From contig JAFGLW010000001.1 in assembly GCA_016927905.1 (NCBI GenBank), forward strand, positions 359,718 through 423,717: a stretch of 64,000 bases of DNA, read 5' to 3'. A program made the translations under genes and the position numbers. The notes beneath the pieces were generated by a model. The model was not told the DNA's origin. It searched no databases and worked only from the letters and a program-made list of their open reading frames with translations. Positions 57,101-64,000 of this stretch are shown here, one piece after another. Source of the DNA: a candidate division CSSED10-310 bacterium. GTDB taxonomy: Bacteria; CSSED10-310; JAFGJC01. The stretch's first letter is position 1, and each line of letters opens with the position of its first letter.

Positions 57101-57964
57101 TGGGCCAATCCGGGATCCTCCATGAGCGATGCCGACTGGACATTTGTCGAATATGACATTTCAGATGTTGCAGCGGGCTACGACGATGTCATGATCCGGT
57201 GGCAGATGGGTGCGACGGATACCAGCGTCTACTACTGCGGCTGGAACATCGATGACGTGGTGGTCGGCTATGTGGCTGAATGTGTCGAACCGACGCCCAC
57301 CATGCCGCCCACATCCACACCCACAGTCTCACCGCCCACGGACACACCAGTACCCCCGACCAGCACACCCGTTCCGCCCACCGACACGCCGGTACCCCCG
57401 ACCGACACGCCGGTTCCACCCACGGACACCCCGGTACCCCCGACCGAAACACCCATTCCACCCACCAATACGCCGATCCCCACATTCACACCCGTTCCGC
57501 CCACCGACACGCCGGTACCCCCGACCGACACTCCGGTACCCCCGACCGACACGCCGGTTCCGCCCACCAATACGCCCGTACCTCCCACGGATACACCGAC
57601 AATCCCCGACCAGGGCATGGAGCTGATCATGACCGATACGGATCTTCAGGCGGGAGATGAATTCCACCTGTATTTCCACCTGCACAATCCCGAATCGACC
57701 GCTTACGACACCGATGTCTACCTGCTGCTGGGCGTTTACGGCTCTTACTGGTGCTGGCCGTCCTGGGATAGCATTTTCGAACATCTCGACTACCAGGTGT
57801 TCAATGTCCCGGAGATGCAGACTGTGACCGAAGAGGTTTTGCAGTTCACATGGCCGGCCGGTGTGGGCACACTGGGTGGCCTGGAATTCATCGGCTGCGC
57901 GTTTGAACCGGGTAGCTGGAACATGATCGGAACGCTGCAGTACATCATGTGGAGTTACAGCTAG
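54179..57964 (+). CDS. Secreted C25 (gingipain-type) cysteine peptidase, second copy
   Basis: 1261 residues from ATG 54179 after GGAGGAAGGAG. A clean signal peptide ([17 protein letters not shown]) opens the protein. The prodomain and C25 domain (about 280-590) match the first copy throughout; the catalytic pair is His433 (YRGHGS) and Cys467 (WNIACDNG). Then follow an Ig-like domain, a fibronectin type III-like domain, an extra beta-sandwich with the [14 protein letters not shown] start, absent in the first copy, a PVPPTDT-repeat linker (about 1036-1142) and the shared C-terminal domain. No T9SS sorting domain is recognisable. A terminator follows directly. Confidence 0.92.
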   Translation: MMQKKWFLMICILFAGTMASSAWIGIDGAPEGTEPDVAVLKSDSGSTILEIDVHGFYSETVEIDGREYRVITMPGCTGSITVGAPLVPRLLAQVGIPDQTEVTIREISRQSVTLPGYNLFPAQRPMRDDQMVSEFVIDDKFYTLVPSYPENTSQVSDPAIWRDIRLVTATVYPIIAHPGTETIDAADRITIELMYSGQSRINVKNRTSNEISPDWESIYRSSIINFDALNLETRDSRDVSVRYLIIADDALLTAIQPLADWWMRAGLNPVIRPVSEVGSTTTLIKDEIYSYYLNEGTEYVLLVGELAAIPAFSFSGGIGDYDYTCLEGGDYYPEMAGGRIITDDPGVVTHVVTRVLNYIQNPPADGWVEKTMLCAHEEQYPGKYTECKNWIKDYPYSIQIPIFETYYPPEGATHAQVKAAMEEGRGIVNYRGHGSTTAWVWSPDWSVSDCHSLNNGPYTPVVWNIACDNGEIDSSSECLAEAWQNAGSAGEGGAVVNLAATRSSYTVENHDFDKRLYLAPFDEGVTRVGDVCNLGRETMVAMSSNGIYNARIYIVFGDPAMDITTLGPFEPVVDHLPTIPMGGADYSVTVSYMGSPVENALVCIWKDTEVYEAGLTDASGTIIFSPIISTGGEMKLTVTAHNYLPYTADVQIAAAGCGAILLNKAVYNCNENILIRVWDTDLNLNPGAQDTAVIDIASDSEPTPETVILTETGNDTAEFHGTIQTSATEPGLGYLLLAHGDAITAHYYDEDCDGAPQDVYDTAVADCVGPVISNVTMSNLGTDQITISWTTDELSDSVVMWGLSTPPDIEASETRMVTEHEIDLEGLEECTPYYFYVMSTDAGGNEAIDDNGGAYYSFVTLKHYILFEENMDADPGWTISGGQWAWGQPTGGGGYYGNPDPTSGYTGSNVIGYNLNGDYSNNMPAYYITTNSFDCSAATEVNMSFYRWLGVESSSWDHAVISVSNNGGSSWTDIWANPGSSMSDADWTFVEYDISDVAAGYDDVMIRWQMGATDTSVYYCGWNIDDVVVGYVAECVEPTPTMPPTSTPTVSPPTDTPVPPTSTPVPPTDTPVPPTDTPVPPTDTPVPPTETPIPPTNTPIPTFTPVPPTDTPVPPTDTPVPPTDTPVPPTNTPVPPTDTPTIPDQGMELIMTDTDLQAGDEFHLYFHLHNPESTAYDTDVYLLLGVYGSYWCWPSWDSIFEHLDYQVFNVPEMQTVTEEVLQFTWPAGVGTLGGLEFIGCAFEPGSWNMIGTLQYIMWSYS
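57298..57606 (+). repeat. Tandem repeat encoding PVPPTDT linker
   Basis: About fifteen imperfect 21-base units such as those encoding [21 protein letters not shown] inside the second C25 gene, forming a stiff extended spacer between the folded domains and the terminal domain. Units differ mostly at third codon positions, so selection keeps the peptide. The antisense shadow frame (VGGTGVS repeats) is not a gene. Confidence 0.85.
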
Positions 57965-57990
57965 ATTCGTTTACCGATTGATTCAAAAAG

Positions 57991-58021
57991 CCGGAATCCG
58001 TGCCGGATTCCGGTTTTTTTT
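57991..58021. terminator. Rho-independent terminator between convergent peptidase genes
   Basis: A perfect 9-base stem CCGGAATCC / GGATTCCGG around loop GTGCC, followed by eight T on the plus strand and preceded by AAAAA, so it can work for both strands. It sits 26 bases after the C25 stop and just after the S9 peptidase stop on the minus strand. Confidence 0.92.
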
Positions 58022-58022
58022 G

Positions 58023-59861
58023 TTAAATTTCGCAGCGTCCGCCGAGATGTTTTGACAGAAATTTCTCCGCGGCGGCATAGAACTTCAAGCGGTTCTGGGG
58101 TTTAGCAAATCCGTGACCCTCATCCGGGAAAAGCAGATATTCCGTATAGATCCCTTTTTCTTTCATCGCTTCCACAATCTGCTCCGATTCGATCTTCTTG
58201 ACCCGGGGATCGTTAGCGCCCTGGGCAATCAGCATGGGGATCCGGATGTTGTCCACATGAAACAGCGGGGAGCGGGACTCGAGAAATTCCCGGTCTTGCT
58301 CGGGATGTCCGATCTGCCGGTGGATCGTGGGCAACATCATGGACCAGTATGGCGGCACGTTGTGTAAAAATGTGATCAGGTTGCTGGGGCCGACGATGTC
58401 CACGGCGCATCGGAACAGATCCGGAGTGACGGTCGCTCCGACCAGCGCGGCGTAACCCCCGTAGGAAGCTCCGTATATGGCGATCCGCTCCGGGTCTGCA
58501 TACCCCCTGTCCACCGCCCATGCGACGGCATCCACCAGGTCGGTGTGCATCCTGCCACCCCATTCCCGGTCCGCTGCATTGACGAAATCCTTCCCGTATC
58601 CGGTGGATCCCCGGAAATTGACCTGAAGACAGATATACCCGCGATCAGTCAGCCAGGCGACTTCGGGATTGAAACCCCAGGTGTCGCGATACCAGGGACC
58701 CCCATGCACATTCAGGACCATCGGCAGGTCCTTACGGTCCGAATCGGGTGGAAACGAAATATATCCGTGGATGGTCAGTCCGTCCCGCGCCTGAAACGAT
58801 ATGGGCTCCATGGTGGCAAGGCGGTACTGCTCGAGTTCCGGGCGGTTGCAGAACAGGTATTCCGCCTGCCGCTGCTTCCGATCGAACAGGTAAAAGGTGT
58901 CGGGACCGTCGTCCTTTTCGAATCCGGCGATCCAGATGGTATCGTCGCGGGAGCGGCTGGTCAGAAACAGGTCCCCGTCCTCGATCGATCTCAGGAACTC
59001 GAAATCATCCCGGATGGCGTCATCCAGAACGGTCCATTCCTGCCGGGCTTTATAGATTCTGTATGCCTGCAGTTCATGAGTTTCGGGATGGATCATCACA
59101 CCCCGCACGTCGAATGTGTCATCCTGAGCGATGATTTCGAACTGCCCCGTCTTGATTTCATATTTGAGCAGTCGTGCGGCATTGACGTCGCGCGAATCGA
59201 TCATGAACAGGAATTCCCCGTCTTTCGTGAACGCGTAAACGAAGGATTGCAGCACATCATCCGGTTCCCAGTGAATCAGGGATTTCCAGGGGGATTCCTC
59301 GGTTTCGCGGAAAAGAAGATCGGCGCTGGCGTCCGGATTGGAGGCTTTCGCCACCCGGAGTTTGAAATCGGCATCGGCGGTATAGGCCATGAAATTACCG
59401 GGATTCCTGGCGACGATTTCGAACGAGCCGTCGAGGATGTTCATCCGGTAGACATCCTGCGCTTCGGGCCGGTCCCGGTTCATGGCGAACAGCATCTGAT
59501 CGGGGAAATCCCGGTGCATTTCCACCGGAAGTGCCTGGATGTTTTCGAAGGGTGTCAGATCGACGGTTTCGCCGGTTTCGAGATCCGTCCGGAAGATATG
59601 GTAATTCTCGTTTCCGCCGGAATCCTGGATATGGATGATATGCCGGTTGGTAAACGCCCAGAAATAGAAAACCACACCGCGGTCGGTGTCCCGGGTCAGC
59701 GGCTGGTCTTCGCCGGTTTCCAGGTTCCGGATCCAGACGTTCAGGACGCCGTCCAGCGGAGCGACATAGGCCAGCCGGGTTCCGTCCGGTGAAATCTGGG
59801 GATTGATCCGGGTCGGGTTTCCGAAGATGGTTTCCAGCGGGATCGGATTGCTTCGGCTCAT
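58023..59861 (-). CDS. S9 family prolyl oligopeptidase-like peptidase
   Basis: 612 residues starting at the ATG at 59861, which has AAGGAGAATGAC before it; the frame is open 12 residues further. Residues 10-350 form a beta-propeller ([11 protein letters not shown] start, repeated D-G-x-x-F blades); the alpha/beta hydrolase domain follows with [14 protein letters not shown] (Ser nucleophile), GANDPRVKK (Asp) and DEGHGF (His). There is no signal peptide, so it acts in the cytoplasm, clipping short peptides. It could finish peptides made by the secreted C25 enzymes next door, though that link is only by position. Confidence 0.93.
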   Translation of the reverse strand: MSRSNPIPLETIFGNPTRINPQISPDGTRLAYVAPLDGVLNVWIRNLETGEDQPLTRDTDRGVVFYFWAFTNRHIIHIQDSGGNENYHIFRTDLETGETVDLTPFENIQALPVEMHRDFPDQMLFAMNRDRPEAQDVYRMNILDGSFEIVARNPGNFMAYTADADFKLRVAKASNPDASADLLFRETEESPWKSLIHWEPDDVLQSFVYAFTKDGEFLFMIDSRDVNAARLLKYEIKTGQFEIIAQDDTFDVRGVMIHPETHELQAYRIYKARQEWTVLDDAIRDDFEFLRSIEDGDLFLTSRSRDDTIWIAGFEKDDGPDTFYLFDRKQRQAEYLFCNRPELEQYRLATMEPISFQARDGLTIHGYISFPPDSDRKDLPMVLNVHGGPWYRDTWGFNPEVAWLTDRGYICLQVNFRGSTGYGKDFVNAADREWGGRMHTDLVDAVAWAVDRGYADPERIAIYGASYGGYAALVGATVTPDLFRCAVDIVGPSNLITFLHNVPPYWSMMLPTIHRQIGHPEQDREFLESRSPLFHVDNIRIPMLIAQGANDPRVKKIESEQIVEAMKEKGIYTEYLLFPDEGHGFAKPQNRLKFYAAAEKFLSKHLGGRCEI

Positions 59862-59973
59862 GTCATTCTCCTTTTTTAAAAAGGGGTCATCATTCATGGC
59901 GGTTCATGCCCGGCCGTATGCCTTCCTCCGGATATCTATTATGGTTCGGAGTGCATTTCAAGCCGGCAGTGAG

Positions 59974-60002
59974 TTGTTTTTATCTCCGTGGATTGCTATA
60001 GT
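59974..60002 (+). promoter_or_regulatory. Promoter of the tmRNA gene
   Basis: TTGTTT, 17 bases, TATAGT. It lies 38 bases before the tmRNA 5' end, leaving a short leader removed by RNase P. Pattern match only. Confidence 0.45.
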
Positions 60003-60040
60003 TGATATTGGGAGCAACTCCGCGTGTTCTTTGACAATAT

Positions 60041-62010
<1,970 letters not shown>

Positions 62011-62012
62011 GA

Positions 62013-62168
62013 TCATTCCTCCTGTTCTTTAAGATTTTGAAGGATGGAGATGTACTCTTCTGCAAGACGCATGGCCAGATAATCCAGGAATTCCTTGACA
62101 GCCTGATCAGTATCGATTTCGTTTTGAATTTCTTCTTTGTTTTGAATCTTTTCAGCGAGCGCTTGCAT
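62013..62168 (-). CDS. 51-residue small protein in front of the recombinase
   Basis: ATG at 62168, stop overlapping the first recombinase ATG (ATGATCATG). The product starts MQALAEKIQNKEEIQNEID and ends ISILQNLKEQEE, strongly charged and helical (Lys/Glu-rich, two helices). Being translationally coupled to the recombinase, it may be a recombination directionality factor or partner. Too short to classify. GGAGG lies rather far upstream (about 13 bases), so the start is moderately sure. Confidence 0.6.
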   Translation of the reverse strand: MQALAEKIQNKEEIQNEIDTDQAVKEFLDYLAMRLAEEYISILQNLKEQEE

Positions 62169-62193
62169 CGTGCATCATCACCCTCCATCCTTG

Positions 62194-62222
62194 ATGATAC
62201 ACACTGTGTATTATATTGTCAA
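62194..62222 (-). promoter_or_regulatory. Promoter and operator of the small-gene/recombinase operon
   Basis: On the minus strand TTGACA (complement of 62217-62222), a 17-base spacer and TATCAT (complement of 62194-62199). The spacer contains the palindrome ATACACA-C-TGTGTAT (62197-62211 on plus), so a bound protein would block RNA polymerase. A near-identical palindrome lies in the promoter of the MerR-like gene upstream. Confidence 0.75.
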
Positions 62223-62223
62223 A

Positions 62224-62838
62224 TTAAAATTGAGAATTTTTAGTTAATTCGGTGAGATTGATTTCAAGTTGGCTTGTCACGGCATCGTCCCGGATGAGTT
62301 CACCGGTAACGATGATGTCATCCGGAATGCCGTACAAAACGGCTGGAGCCAGTGTTCGCCATCCGGAAGCTCTATTCTGAGATTTACTCATCAACTTTTT
62401 GCGAAAATATTCTTCCAGCTTTTCCAGGTCCAGACCCAGCAGGATTTTCTCATCGATTTCTTTTCCGGATTTACCCGGGATCAGCATTCGGAAGTAAGCT
62501 AGCTTTCCATTCCGGATCACGAGGAAAAACTGTAGATTCTGTTTCGTGAGCTGATCCAAGAGTGACTCGCCGAATTTTTGTTCCACGATCGAACTGAATT
62601 TGCTGAGCAGTCGTACAAGTACCGTGATATTGTGGGTTGAAATGCTGTACTTTTTCAACTCGAGTGTCAGGAGCAGTTCAAAAACATTTTGTGTCGAGAA
62701 CAGTCGGGAGGAACCTCGCCCTCTTGCATCGACCACCGGAACGATGACTTGTTTCTCGCACAGGTAGATGATTTCGTGCTTCGGGATTCCCAGTTTGAAT
62801 GCGGCTTCAGTGAGGGTGATAGTGTCTTCGGGATTCAT
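62224..62838 (-). CDS. MerR-like DNA-binding regulator of the element
   Basis: 204 residues from ATG 62838; an ATG three codons upstream lies inside the operator. The N-terminal 70 residues (ITLTEAAFKLGIPKHEIIYLCEKQ, then RLFSTQNVFELLLTLELKKY) follow the winged helix of MerR regulators with its second helix pair. The middle part (HNITVLVRLLSKFSS) is helical, and the C-terminal 80 residues are not recognised. Its own promoter and the next one downstream both carry ATACACAnTGTRTAT, so it probably represses itself and the recombinase. The stop is 2 bases before the -35 of the recombinase promoter. Confidence 0.8.
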   Translation of the reverse strand: MNPEDTITLTEAAFKLGIPKHEIIYLCEKQVIVPVVDARGRGSSRLFSTQNVFELLLTLELKKYSISTHNITVLVRLLSKFSSIVEQKFGESLLDQLTKQNLQFFLVIRNGKLAYFRMLIPGKSGKEIDEKILLGLDLEKLEEYFRKKLMSKSQNRASGWRTLAPAVLYGIPDDIIVTGELIRDDAVTSQLEINLTELTKNSQF

Positions 62839-62839
62839 A

Positions 62840-62873
62840 ATACACATTGTATATCACCGGGAGATTTTGTCAA
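62840..62873 (-). promoter_or_regulatory. Promoter and operator of the MerR-like gene; possibly leaderless
   Basis: On the minus strand TTGACA (complement of 62868-62873), 16 bases, TACAAT (complement of 62846-62851). The operator ATACACA-T-TGTATAT (62840-62854) covers the -10. Transcription should begin close to 62839, next to the ATG at 62838, and there is no ribosome binding site, so the message may be leaderless. Confidence 0.7.
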
Positions 62874-63227
62874 CGAATTCATTCATTCCCTTCTTGAATC
62901 GATGACATTGTCCGAAATTTTTGATTCCTTCACCGTCTCGGTCAACCTCGAAACAATTCTCATGAGAAGTTATCTGAAACTGATCAGCAAGGTATGGTCT
63001 GCCGCGGAGAAGAATTTTGATGAAATTGTCAGCAGTCACGCTAATTCCGATTAGATTTTGGCAACAACCAGTTTCTAGTGATTGGATTTTTTCGTGATCT
63101 CTCCTATTTTTCTTAGAGCAGGATGGTTTTACTGGAAAATTAGGCATGAACATTTCTCGATGTTGATCAAATCGGGAAGGAGATTGGACATGTGGGGTCG
63201 CATGAAATCAAAGGAATAATTTTCCTA
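62874..63227. other. Intergenic stretch between the regulator promoter and the leader-RNA promoter
   Basis: 354 bases without a convincing gene. A plus-strand frame ending at 63054 (from an ATG at 62902, about 50 residues) has no ribosome site; a minus-strand frame 62854-63153 overlaps the regulator promoter. GGAAGGAG at about 63180 precedes a 9-codon frame only. The stretch is likely regulatory or the remains of genes. Confidence 0.4.
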
Positions 63228-63256
63228 TTGACATTATTTAAAAAAATAATTATATT
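63228..63256 (+). promoter_or_regulatory. Strong sigma-70 promoter of the leader RNA and small genes
   Basis: A perfect TTGACA (63228-63233), 17 bases of A/T-rich spacer and TATATT (63251-63256). Initiation near 63262 coincides with the first base of the UUCG hairpin. Confidence 0.75.
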
Positions 63257-63261
63257 ATAGG

Positions 63262-63395
63262 TGAGTTCTTCGGAACTCAGAGTTTTCCTACCAATGAGCC
63301 CCTTGGGCAAAGTCGCTAAGGATTACATGTCGTGGTGAGATGCAGGGCACCCTGCATTTGAAGATTTGACTTTGCTTTCAAGGAGGTAATTCCAA
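63262..63395 (+). ncRNA. Structured 5' leader RNA that masks a ribosome binding site
   Basis: Three perfect helices can be read. First, TGAGTTC / GAACTCA with a TTCG tetraloop at the presumed 5' end (63262-63279). Second, a long-range helix of GCAAAGTC (63307-63314) with GACTTTGC (63368-63375), extended by CCTTG (63301-63305) with CAAGG (63379-63383). Third, inside it, ATGCAGG / CCTGCAT with loop GCAC (63340-63357). CAAGG is the start of the ribosome site AAGGAGG (63380-63386) of the gene at 63396, so the closed form should reduce translation. Ligand, protein or temperature control is open. It is not a family I recognise. Confidence 0.65.
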
Positions 63396-63773
63396 ATGAA
63401 CGATGCAGAATTCATCAAAAAATTTATCGAGCTTAGGGCTCAAGGCGAAACCTTCAACACCATCAAACAGAAACTCAATCTCGACGACAAGGAAATGGTC
63501 GAGCTGGCAAAAATGCACAGAAAAGAGATTGAAGAGATGGAAAGATTTTACATGGATGTCGATATCATCGATGCTTATGGTACAAAAAGGACCAGATTGA
63601 AACTTCTGGGATCTATTCTGGAAGATCTCGTATTGGAACTGGAAAAACGTGATTACAAAGATCTGACAACAGCGAAGCTCATTCAATTTATGCTGAAGTT
63701 CCTCTCTGAAATTATAGGAATGAATCTGGATGACTGGTCTGGTGATACCGTTCCAAAGAGCATCAAGAAATAA
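63396..63773 (+). CDS. 125-residue helix-turn-helix-like protein of the element
   Basis: Soluble, all-helical by look. Residues 5-38 (FIKKFIELRAQGETFNTIKQKLNLDDKEMVELA in parts) look like a resolvase or terminase-small-subunit type helix-turn-helix. A coiled charged segment (KMHRKEIEEMERFYMDVD) and a C-terminal helix pair (LLGSILEDLVLELEKRDYKDLTTAKLIQFMLKFLSEIIG in parts) follow, as in small phage DNA-binding proteins. The start follows AAGGAGGTAAT, which the leader RNA can mask. The 39-codon gene comes 23 bases after it with the same GGAGGTAAT site. Role unknown; DNA recognition is inferred. Confidence 0.75.
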   Translation: MNDAEFIKKFIELRAQGETFNTIKQKLNLDDKEMVELAKMHRKEIEEMERFYMDVDIIDAYGTKRTRLKLLGSILEDLVLELEKRDYKDLTTAKLIQFMLKFLSEIIGMNLDDWSGDTVPKSIKK

Positions 63774-63796
63774 GGTATTGAAATGGAGGTAATAAA

Positions 63797-63916
63797 ATGA
63801 TTGATCAAAGCATAATCGATAAAATCATAGAACTCAGGGTACAAGGACTCAGCTATGAGAAAATCTCTAAACGGGTAAAAATCAGCAAACCGACAATCAT
63901 GGATGTAATCAAGTGA
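63797..63916 (+). CDS. 39-residue helix-turn-helix-like mini-protein
   Basis: The whole product is one DNA-binding-like motif: IIDKIIELRVQGLSYEKI followed by SKRVKISKPTIMDVIK. It matches the N-terminus of the preceding protein at IxKxIELRxQG, so they are probably paralogous. GGAGGTAAT sits 6 bases before the ATG. Such a short protein may act as a dimer, compete with the larger protein, or be its truncated duplicate. Confidence 0.65.
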   Translation: MIDQSIIDKIIELRVQGLSYEKISKRVKISKPTIMDVIK

Positions 63917-63928
63917 AAAAGTCATGAT

Positions 63929-63961
63929 CTTCCCGGACAGTCAGCGTATTCTGCCGGGAAG
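63929..63961 (+). other. Stem-loop after the mini-protein gene
   Basis: CTTCCCGG-a-CAG pairs with CTG-CCGGGAAG around a 10-base loop; an A bulge interrupts the stem. No T run follows, so it is a weak terminator at best; a Rho-dependent end, an RNA-stability element or a binding site is possible. Confidence 0.6.
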
Positions 63962-63984
63962 CATTTAGGGCAGAAAAAACACCC

Positions 63985-64000
63985 CTGGGGGATCCCCCAG
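63985..64000. repeat. Perfect 16-base palindrome at the window edge
   Basis: CTGGGGGATCCCCCAG is a full palindrome (two arms of 8). It ends exactly at the window edge, so any larger structure is not visible. It could be a protein-binding site or part of a hairpin. Confidence 0.7.

Noticed and set aside
57298..57606. Regular repeats that could suggest a CRISPR array
   Set aside because: Units are joined without spacers, keep reading frame, and differ at wobble positions; they encode a protein linker.
57268..57630. Minus-strand frame with VGGTGVS repeats
   Set aside because: It is the antisense shadow of the PVPPTDT linker in the C25 gene; no start signal or independent support.
62689..63054. 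Plus-strand 121-codon frame across the regulator promoter
   Set aside because: It overlaps the well-supported MerR-like gene and its operator in antisense and has no ribosome site; the last 50 codons alone are not enough.
63262..63395. Retron msr/msd or diversity-generating element
   Set aside because: No reverse transcriptase gene and no template or variable repeat pair is visible in the window.

Overview
The window reads as a stretch of chromosome from a Gram-negative bacterium of roughly balanced base composition. BamD-like and LpoA-like lipoproteins, a class A penicillin-binding protein and a lysyl-free SecA/BamD-type envelope set point to an outer membrane. HrcA control of the DnaK chaperone, acetate kinase and several diguanylate cyclases fit a free-living, partly fermentative lineage. 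The pair of very large secreted gingipain-type (C25) peptidases with Pro/Thr-rich linkers is unlike model proteobacteria, so an uncultivated phylum is likely, but I cannot name it from sequence alone.

Layout. 0-7 kb: end of a TPR protein, a group II phosphofructokinase, a GAF-GGDEF protein coupled to a BamD-like lipoprotein, acetate kinase coupled to a degenerate 3-hydroxyacyl-CoA dehydrogenase, and a small conserved protein. 7-15.4 kb: a minus-strand overlapping operon secA / amidase-like / HAD / DUF4388-like / GT-C membrane protein / sulfatase-like. 15.4-22 kb: cell-wall genes (M23 peptidase, LpoA-like lipoprotein, PBP1A) and an RfaE1-like kinase. 22-28 kb: hrcA-grpE-dnaK-prmA-rsmE with dnaJ missing. 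28-34 kb: a phosphodiesterase-like lipoprotein, a squalene/phytoene synthase homologue, and a four-gene module of EIIA-like, PII-like and two cation:proton antiporters. 34-46 kb: a beta-propeller diguanylate cyclase, tRNA-Ala, a PHP-domain lipoprotein, khpA and rpsR, a universal-stress-like orphan, a beta-CASP nuclease, a CaCA exchanger and an aldo/keto reductase. 46-58 kb: an asymmetric heterodimeric ABC exporter, a beta-helix protein and twin C25 peptidases. 58-60.4 kb: an S9 peptidase and tmRNA.

From 60.39 kb to the right edge the sequence is a mobile element inserted at the 3' end of the tmRNA gene. It carries a large serine recombinase whose reading frame runs antisense into the tmRNA, a 51-residue gene in front of it, and a MerR-like regulator. 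Two near-identical operators, ATACACAnTGTRTAT, sit inside the two minus-strand promoters and suggest an autoregulated switch. On the plus strand a strong promoter drives a structured leader RNA whose long helix covers the ribosome binding site of a 125-residue protein, followed by a 39-residue protein sharing its N-terminal motif, a hairpin and a perfect palindrome at the window end. This is the best place to look for something undescribed.

Several chromosomal genes look like pseudoenzymes that kept their fold: EIIA without its phospho-histidine, an amidase-like protein with Cys replaced by Gly, a dehydrogenase with a broken NAD loop, and an RfaE1-like kinase with an altered anion hole.
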